64,000 nt of DNA, from positions 124,001-188,000 of the forward strand of contig JAWWAY010000003.1 of assembly GCA_033721235.1 (NCBI GenBank). The letters run 5' to 3'. The position numbers and the translations under genes were made by a program. The notes beneath the pieces are model-generated. The model had not been told where the DNA came from. It did no database searches and saw only the letters and a list, made by a program, of their open reading frames with translations. Shown here piece after piece: positions 17,336-26,201 of the stretch; within the stretch, counting starts at the first letter, position 1, and each line of letters starts with the position of its first letter. Origin of the DNA: UBA5078 sp033721235. GTDB taxonomy: Bacteria > Pseudomonadota > Gammaproteobacteria > Pseudomonadales > Pseudohongiellaceae.

Positions 17336-19255
17336 ATGCCTATAGTGACATTGCCAGATGGAAGTAAACGTGAATACGACGCTGCCTTGAGCGTCGCGGA
17401 CGTGGCTATGTCTATTGGAGCGGGTTTGGCAAAGGCAGCCTTGGCCGGTCGCGTCGATGGCGAGCTGGTCGATACCTCATACATCATTGAAAATGACTGT
17501 GAGCTTGCTCTTATCACAGAGCGTGATGATGACGGCCTAGAAGTGTTGCGTCACTCCTGTGCTCACTTGATGGCACAAGCCGTTCAGCGTTTATTCCCTA
17601 GCGCACAAGTGACCATCGGCCCAGTAATCGAAGATGGTTTTTTCTACGACTTTGCCTTCGAGCGTGCCTTTACACCGGAAGACCTCGAGAAGATTGAAGC
17701 GAAGATGAAAGAGATCGTCGCCGAAAACTTAACGGTAGAGCGTTCGGTGATGGAGCGCGATGAAGCTATCGCCATGTTCGAGTCCATGGGCGAGAAGTAT
17801 AAAGTTGATATCATCAAGAGTATTCCGGGTGACGAAGCACTGTCCTTCTATAAACAGGGCGAGTTCATAGACCTTTGTCGCGGCCCACACGTGCCCGAAA
17901 CCGGTAAGTTCAAAGCGTTTAAGCTTATTTCTGTTGCTGGCGCCTATTGGCGAGGCGACTCTAATAACGAAATGCTGCAGCGTATTTATGGTACTGCTTG
18001 GGGTGATAAGAAAGCGCTTAAGCAGTATATGCAGCGCTTGGAAGAGGCGGAAAAACGCGATCACCGTAAGATCGGTAAGAAGCAATCGCTGTTCCATTTC
18101 CAAGAAGAAGCCCCTGGTATGGTGTTCTGGCATCCAAAAGGCTGGCAGGTCTATCAAACCATCCAAAACTATATGCAAAAGCTCCAGAAGGCCAATGGCT
18201 ATCTAGAGATCAGAACACCGCAATTGGTGGACTATTCCCTTTGGGAGAAGTCGGGCCACGCGGATAAGTTCTCTGAGCAAATGTTTAGTGTTGAATCCGA
18301 TAGCCGTCAGTATGCTATTAAGCCAATGAACTGCCCGTGTCACGTGCAGGTATTTAATCAGGGGCTCAACAGCTACCGCGATTTGCCTATGCGTCTGGCG
18401 GAATTCGGCTCTTGTCACCGCTATGAGCCCTCGGGCAGCATGCACGGTTTGATGCGCGTTCGAAGCTTTACTCAAGACGATGGTCACATCTTCTGTGCTG
18501 AATCCAGTATTCAGGACGAAGTAGCACGGTTCATGGAGCTGTTGTTTGGCGTTTATAAGGATTTTGGCTTCGACGATATTATTCTGCGTCTCTCAACGCG
18601 CCCAGAGCAGCGTGTTGGTAGCGATGAGCTATGGGATAAGTCTGAGGATGCCTTGCGTCAGGCCTTGAATGGCAGTGGCCACCAGTGGGAGTTATTGCCT
18701 GGAGAGGGCGCTTTCTATGGACCCAAAATCGAATTCTCATTGAAAGATTGCATGGGCCGCGTACAACAGTGTGGCACTATTCAGGTCGATTTCTCTATGC
18801 CTGAGCGCCTTGGAGCACAGTATGTGGCCGAGGACGGTTCACGCCAAACGCCAGTCATGTTACACCGAGCCATCCTTGGGTCTTTCGAGCGTTTTATTGG
18901 CGTATTGATAGAACACTACGCCGGTGCATGGCCAGTATGGTTGGCACCCGTTCAAGCTCAGATTCTCAATATTTCAGAGAAACAGAGCGATTTTTGCCAG
19001 AATTTGCAAAAAACCTTGTCAGATAAAGGGTTTAGAGTGGAAGCGGACTTGAGAAACGAGAAGATCGGCTTTAAAATCCGCGAGCATACTATTGCGCGTA
19101 CACCACTGTTATTGGTTGTAGGCGATAAAGAGGTCGAAGCGGGTGCGGTTGCTGTCAGAACGCGCGATGGCGAAGATCTTGGTACAATGAGTATCGAAGA
19201 AGTAGGGCGCTATCTTGGCGAGCAGGAAAGCAAGCTAGGTAGAACCCAAGCATAG
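17336..19255 (+). CDS. thrS: Threonyl-tRNA synthetase
   Basis: The 639-residue class II synthetase charges tRNA-Thr. It has the N-terminal TGS domain (MPIVTLPDGS...), the editing domain with HSCAHLMAQAVQ, the class II motif 2 region (FGSCHRYEPSGSMHGLMRVR), the zinc ligand in MNCPCHVQVF, motif 3 (HRAILGSFERFIGVLIE) and the anticodon-binding domain at the end. It heads the conserved thrS-infC-rpmI-rplT-pheS-pheT-ihfA cluster. The ribosome site before the ATG is weak (GGTAGA). A terminator-like hairpin lies just upstream; E. coli ThrS represses its own translation through leader structures, but I could not identify a tRNA-Thr-like fold here. Confidence 0.98.
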   Translation: MPIVTLPDGSKREYDAALSVADVAMSIGAGLAKAALAGRVDGELVDTSYIIENDCELALITERDDDGLEVLRHSCAHLMAQAVQRLFPSAQVTIGPVIEDGFFYDFAFERAFTPEDLEKIEAKMKEIVAENLTVERSVMERDEAIAMFESMGEKYKVDIIKSIPGDEALSFYKQGEFIDLCRGPHVPETGKFKAFKLISVAGAYWRGDSNNEMLQRIYGTAWGDKKALKQYMQRLEEAEKRDHRKIGKKQSLFHFQEEAPGMVFWHPKGWQVYQTIQNYMQKLQKANGYLEIRTPQLVDYSLWEKSGHADKFSEQMFSVESDSRQYAIKPMNCPCHVQVFNQGLNSYRDLPMRLAEFGSCHRYEPSGSMHGLMRVRSFTQDDGHIFCAESSIQDEVARFMELLFGVYKDFGFDDIILRLSTRPEQRVGSDELWDKSEDALRQALNGSGHQWELLPGEGAFYGPKIEFSLKDCMGRVQQCGTIQVDFSMPERLGAQYVAEDGSRQTPVMLHRAILGSFERFIGVLIEHYAGAWPVWLAPVQAQILNISEKQSDFCQNLQKTLSDKGFRVEADLRNEKIGFKIREHTIARTPLLLVVGDKEVEAGAVAVRTRDGEDLGTMSIEEVGRYLGEQESKLGRTQA

Positions 19256-19341
19256 TAAGAGCTTAACAGCTTAAACGAGAGAATTTATTGAGTACGTGGT
19301 ACTCACCAATTAACTAAATCTGGAGAATGTAACTAGCGCCT

Positions 19342-19872
19342 ATGAGGAGTAGTTCTAAGAAGCCCGTTATCAACGACAATATCGATGCCACTGAGGTTCG
19401 ACTTGTGTTAGCCAATGGAGAGCAAGGCGGTATTGTGTCTATCGAGGAAGCGAGAGCTGCTGCGAGTGAGGTAAAGCTGGATTTAGTATTGATCGCACCG
19501 GATGCCGAGCCGCCGGTATGTAAGATCATGGATTACGGCAAGCATATCTTCGACTTGAAGAAACAAAAGGTTGCCAATAAGAAGAAACAGCGCAAAACGA
19601 CTGTTAAAGAAATTAAGTTTAGACCAGGGACGGAGGAAGGAGACTATCAGGTAAAACTACGCAACCTGACGCGTTTCCTTAACGATGGGGACAAAGCCAA
19701 GGTGTCATTGCGATTCCGCGGCCGAGAACTTGCCCATCAACATCTTGGGCTGGAGCTAGTGAAAAGGATCGCAGCTGATCTGGAAGACATTGGCACAGTG
19801 GAACAGGAACCCAAGATGGAAGGTCGCCAAATCGTTATGGTTTTGGCGCCAGTGAAAAAGAAGAAGCCATAG
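19342..19872 (+). CDS. infC: Translation initiation factor IF-3
   Basis: The 176-residue protein keeps the 30S subunit free and checks the start codon. The N-domain (INDNIDATEVRLV, EPPVCKIMDYGK), lysine-rich linker and C-domain (KEIKFRPGTEEGDYQVKLRNL, SLRFRGRELAHQ, MEGRQIVMVLAP) are complete. An in-frame stop at 19330-19332 bounds the frame, and the first usable start is ATG at 19342. The only Shine-Dalgarno-like run upstream, TGGAGA at 19321-19326, is about 16 bases away, which is long. The AUU start used for autoregulation in E. coli is not available in this frame. Confidence 0.95.
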   Translation: MRSSSKKPVINDNIDATEVRLVLANGEQGGIVSIEEARAAASEVKLDLVLIAPDAEPPVCKIMDYGKHIFDLKKQKVANKKKQRKTTVKEIKFRPGTEEGDYQVKLRNLTRFLNDGDKAKVSLRFRGRELAHQHLGLELVKRIAADLEDIGTVEQEPKMEGRQIVMVLAPVKKKKP

Positions 19873-19879
19873 AAGAACG

Positions 19880-19955
19880 AATCCATTGCTCTTAAAAGAC
19901 AGGCGTTCGTAGGGCGCTTGCCTACTGGAAACAGGTGGTAGCAGTGGATTTTTTT
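19880..19955 (+). promoter_or_regulatory. Probable ribosomal-protein leader/attenuator upstream of rpmI-rplT
   Basis: An 11-bp stem pairs 19880-19890 (AATCCATTGCT) with 19940-19950 (AGCAGTGGATT, one G-U pair), encloses a structured 49-base loop, and ends in seven T (19949-19955), 77 bases before rpmI. This is a terminator placed inside the infC-rpmI intercistronic region. rpmI-rplT is autoregulated by L20 in E. coli (translationally) and in Bacillus (by termination). An L20-responsive attenuator is a reasonable inference here; a plain partial terminator is the alternative. Confidence 0.6.
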
Positions 19956-20032
19956 GTGTCTTTGGCTTTATTAAATTAACCGACAATGTCGCTTAGTCAG
20001 TGAATTAAGACGACGAAAATGCGGAGTATGAA

Positions 20033-20233
20033 ATGAGTAACAAACTGAAAACCCACAGCGGTGCGTCCAAGCGATTCAAAAAAACCGCAGGCGGCTGGAA
20101 GCGTAAAAGCGCCAACAAGAGCCACATCCTCACAAAAATGACTACTAAGCGTAAGCGTCAACTCAGAGGCACGTCACTGGTTAAACCATCTGACAAAGTT
20201 CTGATCGACCGTATGCTAGGTAAACGTTTCTAA
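20033..20233 (+). CDS. rpmI: 50S ribosomal protein L35
   Basis: A very basic 66-residue protein, MSNKLKTHSGASKRFKKTAGG at the start and LIDRMLGKRF at the end, matching L35 over its whole length. It sits between infC and rplT as in most bacteria. The start ATG is preceded by GGAGTATGAA. Confidence 0.98.
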   Translation: MSNKLKTHSGASKRFKKTAGGWKRKSANKSHILTKMTTKRKRQLRGTSLVKPSDKVLIDRMLGKRF

Positions 20234-20260
20234 ACACTATTATTTTTCGAGGATATTCCC

Positions 20261-20623
20261 ATGGCCCGAGTTAAAAGAGGCGTTACAGCCAGACGTCGCC
20301 ACAAAAAAGTTCTAAAGTTAGCCAAAGGTTATTACGGTGCCCGTAGCCGCGTTTATCGCGTTGCTAAGCAAGCCGTCATCAAAGCTGGTCAGTACGCTTA
20401 CCGTGACCGTAAAGCTAAGAAGCGCGTATTTCGCTCTCTTTGGATTACCCGTATCAACGCTCAGTCACGCGCGAATGGCATGACTTATAGCCAACTGATT
20501 GCTGGTTTGAAGAAAGCCAATATTCAAGTTGACCGCCGTGTAATGGCTGATCTTGCCGTACACGACAAGGCTGCATTTGCTGCATTGGTAAACCAAGCTA
20601 AGTCTAGCTTAGCTGCAGCATAA
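20261..20623 (+). CDS. rplT: 50S ribosomal protein L20
   Basis: The 120-residue basic protein begins MARVKRGVTARRRHKKVLK and contains GYYGARSRVYRVAKQAV and RSLWITRINAQSRANG, the L20 signature. L20 is an early assembly protein binding 23S rRNA and is the known repressor of the infC-rpmI-rplT genes in E. coli. GAGGATATTCCC precedes the ATG. pheS starts 11 bases after the stop, with no room for a Phe attenuator such as the one before E. coli pheST. Confidence 0.98.
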   Translation: MARVKRGVTARRRHKKVLKLAKGYYGARSRVYRVAKQAVIKAGQYAYRDRKAKKRVFRSLWITRINAQSRANGMTYSQLIAGLKKANIQVDRRVMADLAVHDKAAFAALVNQAKSSLAAA

Positions 20624-20634
20624 GCGATCTTGTT

Positions 20635-21651
20635 ATGGTAGATACCGTCTCTCTCGTTGACGAGGCTCTACACGCAATTGCGAGCTCTAACGATGAAAAA
20701 TCGTTGGAGCAGCTGCGTGTTGATTTTCTAGGTAAGAAAGGAAGTTTGACCGGCCTATTAAAGGGTTTGGGTAAGCTTTCACCAGAAGAGCGCCCCAAGG
20801 CGGGAGAGCAAATTAACGTCGCCAAGCGCCAGGTTCAAGAGGCGCTTGAGCTACGTAAAAAAGATTTAGTCGAACAAGCCCTGAACGCGCAGCTAAGCGC
20901 CGAGGCTGTCGATGTGACCCTCCCAGGTCGAAAGCAGAGTGCTGGTGGTTTGCACCCTGTTAGTAAGACCATTGCTAGAATTCAAAGCATCTTTGAGGCC
21001 GCCGGCTACAGTGTCGCGGAAGGCCCAGAGATCGAAGACGATTATCATAATTTCACGGCATTAAATATTCCCGAGCACCATCCAGCGCGCGCGATGCACG
21101 ATACATTTTATATCGATCCCGCTACCGTGCTTAGAACTCACACCTCCCCAGTGCAGGTACGAGTGATGGAAAATGGAGAACCGCCGTTTCGCATGATTTG
21201 CCCCGGTCGCGTCTATCGCTGCGACTCCGACCTGACGCACACCCCGATGTTCCATCAGGTGGAAGGTTTAGTGGTCGATAAAGACGTTAGCTTCGCCGAC
21301 TTGAAGGGCACTATTGAAGAGTTTGTCCGCGCCTTCTTTGAGGACGATAGAGATGTGCGCTTTAGACCCTCCTATTTTCCGTTTACAGAGCCGTCGGCTG
21401 AGTTCGATATGTCCTGTGTGATGTGTCATGGCAAGGGCTGTCGAGTATGCGGTCATACAGGTTGGGTAGAGATCGGCGGTTGTGGCATGGTGCATCCAAA
21501 TGTACTGAAAATGTCCAATATCGACGCAGAGAACTACACCGGCTTTGCCTTTGGTGTGGGTGTTGAGCGTATGGCAATGCTGCGCTACGGCGTTAGCGAC
21601 CTGCGCCTATTCTTCGAGAACGATCTTAAGTTCCTCAAGCAGTTTAATTAG
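20635..21651 (+). CDS. pheS: Phenylalanyl-tRNA synthetase alpha subunit
   Basis: The 338-residue catalytic subunit of the alpha2-beta2 enzyme has the N-terminal coiled coil, then the class II core with GFSVAEGPEIEDDYHNF-like motif 1, RMICPGRVYRCDSD (motif 2) and GFAFGVGVERMAMLRYG (motif 3). The tail LRLFFENDLKFLKQF is typical. The phenylalanine-binding Ala of the common active-site loop is not altered in any obvious way. It lies 62 bases before pheT. Confidence 0.97.
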   Translation: MVDTVSLVDEALHAIASSNDEKSLEQLRVDFLGKKGSLTGLLKGLGKLSPEERPKAGEQINVAKRQVQEALELRKKDLVEQALNAQLSAEAVDVTLPGRKQSAGGLHPVSKTIARIQSIFEAAGYSVAEGPEIEDDYHNFTALNIPEHHPARAMHDTFYIDPATVLRTHTSPVQVRVMENGEPPFRMICPGRVYRCDSDLTHTPMFHQVEGLVVDKDVSFADLKGTIEEFVRAFFEDDRDVRFRPSYFPFTEPSAEFDMSCVMCHGKGCRVCGHTGWVEIGGCGMVHPNVLKMSNIDAENYTGFAFGVGVERMAMLRYGVSDLRLFFENDLKFLKQFN

Positions 21652-21713
21652 CCACCGGCGTAAAGTTGCGCCAATGCTTATTTGAGTTTCAAAATTAATA
21701 GAGTGTCCAAAAC

Positions 21714-24101
21714 ATGATTTTCAGCGAGCAGTGGGTTCGTGAATGGGTTAATCCGTCCATTACGACTGAGCAACTGGTAGAACAACTGACGATGGCCGGG
21801 CTAGAGGTGGACGCCTGCGGTCCTGTGGCTGCGGAGTTTACAAATATCGTAGTCGCTGAAGTGCTGAGCGTGGAGCCCCATCCTGATGCAGACAAGCTTA
21901 GAGTCTGCCAAGTTAACGATGGTAGCAATACCGTACAGGTAGTTTGCGGAGCGCCCAATGTGCGCGCCGGCATGCGTGTGCCATTCGCACAGGTAGGCGC
22001 TAGGCTAGTGAACCCAGCCGATGATTCAGTCTTGAAAATTAAGAAGGCGAAGCTAAGGGGCGTTGAGTCCAATGGCATGCTTTGTTCCAGCGAAGAGCTC
22101 GGTATTAGTGAAAGCGCCGATGGCCTATTGGATTTGCCCGCTGATGCTCCAATAGGCACAGATATTCGTGAATATTTACACTTGGATGATAAAGCAATTG
22201 AGCTTGATCTAACGCCAAATAGGGGTGATTGTTTAGGAATTAGCGGTATCTCCCGCGAAATCGCCGCTTTGAATGATTGTGAGCTCAAGCCCGTTGAGAT
22301 TGCCGCTGTTGCGGCGCAAATTCAAGACACTTTCCCCGTTAAGATAAGCGCGCAGAGTGCCTGCCCGCGCTATTTAGGCCGAGTCGTTCGTGACATCGAT
22401 GTTGCTGCGCCAACCCCGCTTTGGATGCAGGAGAAACTGCGTCGTAGCGGCATCCGTAGCATCGACATCGTCGTTGATATAACGAACTACGTCTTATTAG
22501 AGCTTGGCCAGCCGATGCATGCTTTCGACTTGCAGCAGCTATCAGCTGGTATTGATGTTCGCATGGCCACTGTAGGGGAGAAGATTACTCTATTAGATGG
22601 TAAGGAGCTTACCCTAGCGGCAGACGACCTAGTGATCGCCGATGGCTCTGGGCCTCTCGCCCTAGCTGGCATCATGGGGGGCGAAAACTCAGGTGTGGGC
22701 CAAGGCACGAAAGATGTGTTTCTAGAGTGTGCCTATTTTTCCGCTCTCGCTCTGGCAGGGCGTGCTCGTCGTTATGGCTTACACACAGACGCCTCTCATC
22801 GCTATGAGCGAGGCGTAGACTACAAGCTCCAGCCTCAGGCAATGGAGCGTGCTACAGCACTACTAGTGGAGCTGGCAGGCGGTAAAGCAGGGCCGGTCAT
22901 AGAGGCCGAAGGTGAACTACCCGTAGCCCCGACAGTCGCCCTGAGCTTCGCCAAAGTGAGCAAGGTATTGGGTGTCACTATCGCCCGCGATCAGATCATG
23001 CAAATCCTCAAAGCTATCGGCCTAATTATCCTTTCCGATACGGAGGAGCAAGTAGAAGTGGAAGTGCCTTCGTTTCGCTTCGATATCAGCTTAGATGTGG
23101 ATCTTATTGAAGAGATTGCCCGCGTTTACGGTTATAACAATCTGCCCAAGACTAGCCCAACGGCGACGCTAGCCCTCGGTAAGAGTAAAGAGGCCGAGAT
23201 TCCTCTGGTGCGTTTTAAGAATCAACTAGCGGCTCTAGGCTATCAGGAAGTCATCACCTATAGCTTCGTTGAGCCTGCGTTGCTGCAGAAGATTCAGCCC
23301 GAAATAGCGCCCGTGCCATTGCAGAACCCTATCTCTAATGATCTATCAGTGATGCGCACAAGTCTGTGGCCGGGTCTGATCAATGCGCTTAAACATAATG
23401 CTAATAGACAGCAGGAGCGTGTACGTTTATTCGAATGCGGCCAGGTTTTCCTGCGCACGGGCGATGTGACTCGACAGCCGCCAAAGATTGCGGGCCTGAT
23501 TTACGGAGAGCTGAACCCACAGCTGTGGTGTGACTCGAAGAAAGGCGTGGATTTCTTTGATATTAAAGGAGATTTGGAGTCTATCTTAGAGCTGTCTATG
23601 AACTGCGAAAGCTATCAATTTGTGAAGGGGAGCCATCCTGCTTTGCATAGCGGTCAATGTGCCGCCATAGAATTCGAAGGTCGTGAAGTAGGGCTGTTGG
23701 GAGCACTTAACCCAGCACTACAGCGTGACTTGGGAATTTCTGACAGGGTTTACCTGTTTGAGCTTGATCTGGCCACGCTTCAGGCCGCCAGCGTCCCTAA
23801 AGCGGCTGAGTTGTCTAAGTTCCCAGAAGTAAGCCGGGATTTGGCCATAGTGATAGATGAAGCCGTTACCGGCGGGGAAATAATGGCCAATGTGCGCGAA
23901 AACGCAGGATCATTGTTAGTCGATCTGCGAATATTTGATGTTTATCAAGGTGATGCGATGGAAAAAAGTAAAAAAAGCATCGCTTTGGGCTTGACCTTAC
24001 AGCATCCTTCGCGCACTCTAAGCGACGAGGACATAAACGCAATAATTGATAGCTGCGTCAATGGTCTAGAAGCTAAATTTAATGCAAAGTTAAGGAATTA
24101 A
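21714..24101 (+). CDS. pheT: Phenylalanyl-tRNA synthetase beta subunit
   Basis: The 795-residue subunit carries the tRNA-binding (EMAP-like) domain near residues 40-150 (VVAEVLSVEPHPDADKLRVC), the editing B3/B4 domain (LTPNRGDCLGISGISREIA, GIMGGENSGV), the B5 domain, the catalytic-like core and the C-terminal ferredoxin-fold anticodon-binding domain (LSKFPEVSRDLAIVIDE). Length agrees with E. coli PheT. The ihfA ATG follows 2 bases after the stop, indicating coupling. Confidence 0.97.
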   Translation: MIFSEQWVREWVNPSITTEQLVEQLTMAGLEVDACGPVAAEFTNIVVAEVLSVEPHPDADKLRVCQVNDGSNTVQVVCGAPNVRAGMRVPFAQVGARLVNPADDSVLKIKKAKLRGVESNGMLCSSEELGISESADGLLDLPADAPIGTDIREYLHLDDKAIELDLTPNRGDCLGISGISREIAALNDCELKPVEIAAVAAQIQDTFPVKISAQSACPRYLGRVVRDIDVAAPTPLWMQEKLRRSGIRSIDIVVDITNYVLLELGQPMHAFDLQQLSAGIDVRMATVGEKITLLDGKELTLAADDLVIADGSGPLALAGIMGGENSGVGQGTKDVFLECAYFSALALAGRARRYGLHTDASHRYERGVDYKLQPQAMERATALLVELAGGKAGPVIEAEGELPVAPTVALSFAKVSKVLGVTIARDQIMQILKAIGLIILSDTEEQVEVEVPSFRFDISLDVDLIEEIARVYGYNNLPKTSPTATLALGKSKEAEIPLVRFKNQLAALGYQEVITYSFVEPALLQKIQPEIAPVPLQNPISNDLSVMRTSLWPGLINALKHNANRQQERVRLFECGQVFLRTGDVTRQPPKIAGLIYGELNPQLWCDSKKGVDFFDIKGDLESILELSMNCESYQFVKGSHPALHSGQCAAIEFEGREVGLLGALNPALQRDLGISDRVYLFELDLATLQAASVPKAAELSKFPEVSRDLAIVIDEAVTGGEIMANVRENAGSLLVDLRIFDVYQGDAMEKSKKSIALGLTLQHPSRTLSDEDINAIIDSCVNGLEAKFNAKLRN

Positions 24102-24103
24102 CT

Positions 24104-24412
24104 ATGGCGAATGGCGCGTTAACAAAAGCAGAAATGGCAGAACGCCTATTCGAAGAGCTTGGCCTCAATAAACGCGAGGCGAAAGAGCTTGTAGAGCAAT
24201 TTTTTGAAGAAATTCGCTTGTCCTTGGAGTCCAATGAGCAAGTGAAAATTTCTGGCTTTGGTAATTTCGACTTAAGAGACAAAAAACAGCGCCCTGGTCG
24301 AAACCCAAAGACCGGCGAAGAGATCCCTATCAAAGCTCGACGAGTGGTCACATTCAGACCAGGTCAAAAGCTGAAAGCAAGAGTGGAAAGCTATGCTGGA
24401 ACCGAGCAATAA
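24104..24412 (+). CDS. ihfA: Integration host factor subunit alpha
   Basis: The 102-residue HU/IHF-fold protein starts with MANGALTKAEMAERLFEELG and has KISGFGNFDLRDKKQRPGRNP with the intercalating proline. It pairs with IhfB, encoded at 8818-9114. It is the seventh gene of the thrS cluster, 2 bases after pheT, and overlaps the next gene by 20 bases. Confidence 0.97.
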   Translation: MANGALTKAEMAERLFEELGLNKREAKELVEQFFEEIRLSLESNEQVKISGFGNFDLRDKKQRPGRNPKTGEEIPIKARRVVTFRPGQKLKARVESYAGTEQ

Positions 24413-24743
24413 CGACGAATTGCCCCCAATTCCTCCGAAGCGTTACTTTACGATAGGTGAAGTAGGCGAGCTATGCTTGGTGAAACCCCACGTATTGCGC
24501 TATTGGGAGCAGGAGTTTCCGCAGCTAAAGCCGGTGAAGCGCCGTGGCAATCGACGTTACTATCAGCGACAGGATGTTATTCTTATTCGGCAGATTAAGT
24601 CCCTATTATACGATCAAGGCTTCACGATTGGTGGGGCCCGCCAGCGCATGAGCGGGGCCGATGATGCCACTAATTCCGCGGTAGATAGCAAACAAATTCA
24701 AGAAATGATCAAAGAGTTAGAAGAAGTAATAGAACTATTGTGA
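24393..24743 (+). CDS. MerR-family transcriptional regulator
   Basis: The 116-residue protein has an N-terminal MerR winged helix: RYFTIGEVGELCLVKPHVLRYWEQEFP, then RRGNRRYYQRQDVILIRQIKSLLYDQGFTIGGAR. The C-terminal part is short and acidic, with no cysteine-based metal site, so the signal it senses is not apparent. The same small MerR gene follows ihfA in Pseudomonas. Its start lies inside ihfA (20-base overlap), so it is very probably translated from the ihfA transcript. Confidence 0.9.
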   Translation: MLEPSNNDELPPIPPKRYFTIGEVGELCLVKPHVLRYWEQEFPQLKPVKRRGNRRYYQRQDVILIRQIKSLLYDQGFTIGGARQRMSGADDATNSAVDSKQIQEMIKELEEVIELL

Positions 24744-24881
24744 AAATGCGGTAGAATTGCCGCCGCTCAGAGAAATCCTGTGTGCAATTGGTCGTTGCCG
24801 AGTCGGATCTCTAAGCTTGATTACCAGCAGATATTGAGATTTCCTTCCGATCCAACTCAGAAGAACTCCACAGATATCATT

Positions 24882-24958
24882 CGGGGCATAGCGCAGCCTG
24901 GTAGCGCACCACACTGGGGGTGTGGGGGTCGTAGGTTCAAATCCTGCTGTCCCGACCA
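24882..24958 (+). tRNA. tRNA-Pro (anticodon GGG)
   Basis: Acceptor CGGGGCA with TGTCCCG, D arm GCGC/GCGC, anticodon stem CCACA/TGTGG with loop CTGGGGG (anticodon GGG), T stem GTAGG/CCTGC with TTCAAAT, discriminator A and an encoded CCA (24956-24958). It stands between the merR gene and the accessory segment, with its own terminator 10 bases downstream. Confidence 0.96.
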
Positions 24959-24968
24959 ATATACAGAG

Positions 24969-24991
24969 AAAGGGCCTAAGGCCCTTTTTTT
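24969..24991 (+). terminator. Intrinsic terminator after tRNA-Pro
   Basis: Eight-bp perfect arms (AAAGGGCC and GGCCCTTT) around TAA, with seven T from 24985 to 24991. It ends the tRNA-Pro transcript. Confidence 0.92.
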
Positions 24992-25030
24992 GTGCCCGCT
25001 TGAAGGTGATATTCTCGTCCCTACCCCATA

Positions 25031-25069
25031 GTAGCTCGGATAAGGGAAGCGCCATCCGACAATAAATCA
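25031..25069 (+). repeat. REP-like palindromic repeat, copy 1
   Basis: A 39-base element, GTAGCTCGGATAAGG at the left and ATCCGACAATAAATCA at the right, with TCGGAT/ATCCGA arms around a GC-rich centre. It matches a second copy at 28697-28735 at 34 of 39 positions in the same orientation. The layout (GTAG, then CGGATAAG, then an inverted CCG end) resembles enterobacterial and Pseudomonas REP elements. The 262 bases between the tRNA-Pro terminator and the next gene hold nothing else recognisable apart from an AATCA/TGATCAAAGG-like tail. Confidence 0.7.
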
Positions 25070-25253
25070 CCTAGAGTAAATGATCAAAGGACCTGACCCT
25101 CTGATTTCCCTCTGGTTTTGGAGCAGAATAAGCTATATTAGACTCTAAAAAAGCTCTAGATTCTTCGATGAATCGAGTCTTGGTGATCTTTGGCCATTTT
25201 GAGCACACGGCCCAGCGCATGAATAGCCATATTCGCTAGAGATTGGGAAGGAC

Positions 25254-26201
25254 ATGAAAGATCTAACATCACGTACGCCCGCTACCAACCTAGAGATTCC
25301 CTTAATACTGGATGAGTTGGTGAACCACCTCGATGCCATGCTGGCATTCTGGAGCAGCGATCAAGTATGCCTCTACGCAAATGACGCCTATTTTACCTGG
25401 TTTGGAAAAACAAAAGAGCAGGTCATCGGTATGACCATGCAGGAACTATTGGGGCCAATTTACGAAAAGAATCTCCCCTATATTGAAGCGGCCTTTGCGG
25501 GGGAGCAGCAGATCTTTGAACGCGAAATTCCCAACCCAGACGGTACTATAAGGCACAGCCTTGCCACCTATACACCCTATATAGTTAACGGTGAAGTACT
25601 TGGCATGTTTGCTCATGTCGCCAATGTCACTCCGTTAAAATTGCTAGAACGCGAATTAAGAGAGGCCAAAGTGGAGTCTGAGTACCTTGCCACTCACGAT
25701 TTCCTTACGGGTCTTCCCAACAGGGTTTTACTCGAAGACAGAATAGCGCAAGCTCTTGACGCCACTCGGCGGAGCAATGCCTATGTCGCTATCATAAGCC
25801 TAGACTTAGATAATTTTAAGGAGATTAACGACACGTTCGGGCATATCGTAGGTGATAAGCTTCTGATTGAGGTGGCCAAACGACTAGGCGAATCGCTCCG
25901 CCCGCAAGACACAGCTACCCGCATGGGTGGGGACGAGTTTCTGATAGTGGCAGGCGAACTGGAAACCGTCGATCAAGCGCAGCGAATGGCAGAACGCCTA
26001 CTTCTTAGCATTAATACAGCTTTAACTATAGATGGATTTGAAATAGTTCCAAGCTGCTCTTTAGGGGTTATCTTTAATAACTCTCGGGAGACCGACCAAC
26101 AGACACTTATTTCTGAGTCAGACAAGGCACTCTATACTGCCAAGCATAAAGGCAAAGGGCAGTTTGTGATCGTAGAGAATAAACTGAAATCAGAGGGATA
26201 G
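25254..26201 (+). CDS. PAS-GGDEF diguanylate cyclase
   Basis: The 315-residue protein has no membrane segment or signal peptide. Residues about 20-135 form a PAS sensor domain (LDAMLAFWSSDQVCLYAN, later DGTIRHSLATYTPYI), and 145-310 a GGDEF domain with the intact active-site GGDEF at 225-229 and the inhibitory RxxD site (RPQD, 216-219) exactly five residues before it. It should make c-di-GMP from two GTP and be feedback inhibited. The PAS ligand is unknown. GGGAAGG precedes the ATG. It stands alone between the REP-like repeat and the mobile-element-like debris and may have arrived with the accessory segment. Confidence 0.9.
   Translation: MKDLTSRTPATNLEIPLILDELVNHLDAMLAFWSSDQVCLYANDAYFTWFGKTKEQVIGMTMQELLGPIYEKNLPYIEAAFAGEQQIFEREIPNPDGTIRHSLATYTPYIVNGEVLGMFAHVANVTPLKLLERELREAKVESEYLATHDFLTGLPNRVLLEDRIAQALDATRRSNAYVAIISLDLDNFKEINDTFGHIVGDKLLIEVAKRLGESLRPQDTATRMGGDEFLIVAGELETVDQAQRMAERLLLSINTALTIDGFEIVPSCSLGVIFNNSRETDQQTLISESDKALYTAKHKGKGQFVIVENKLKSEG

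Noticed and set aside
24735..25070. Minus-strand frame of 111 codons crossing tRNA-Pro
   Set aside because: It reads through the tRNA gene and its terminator on the wrong strand; a chance open frame.
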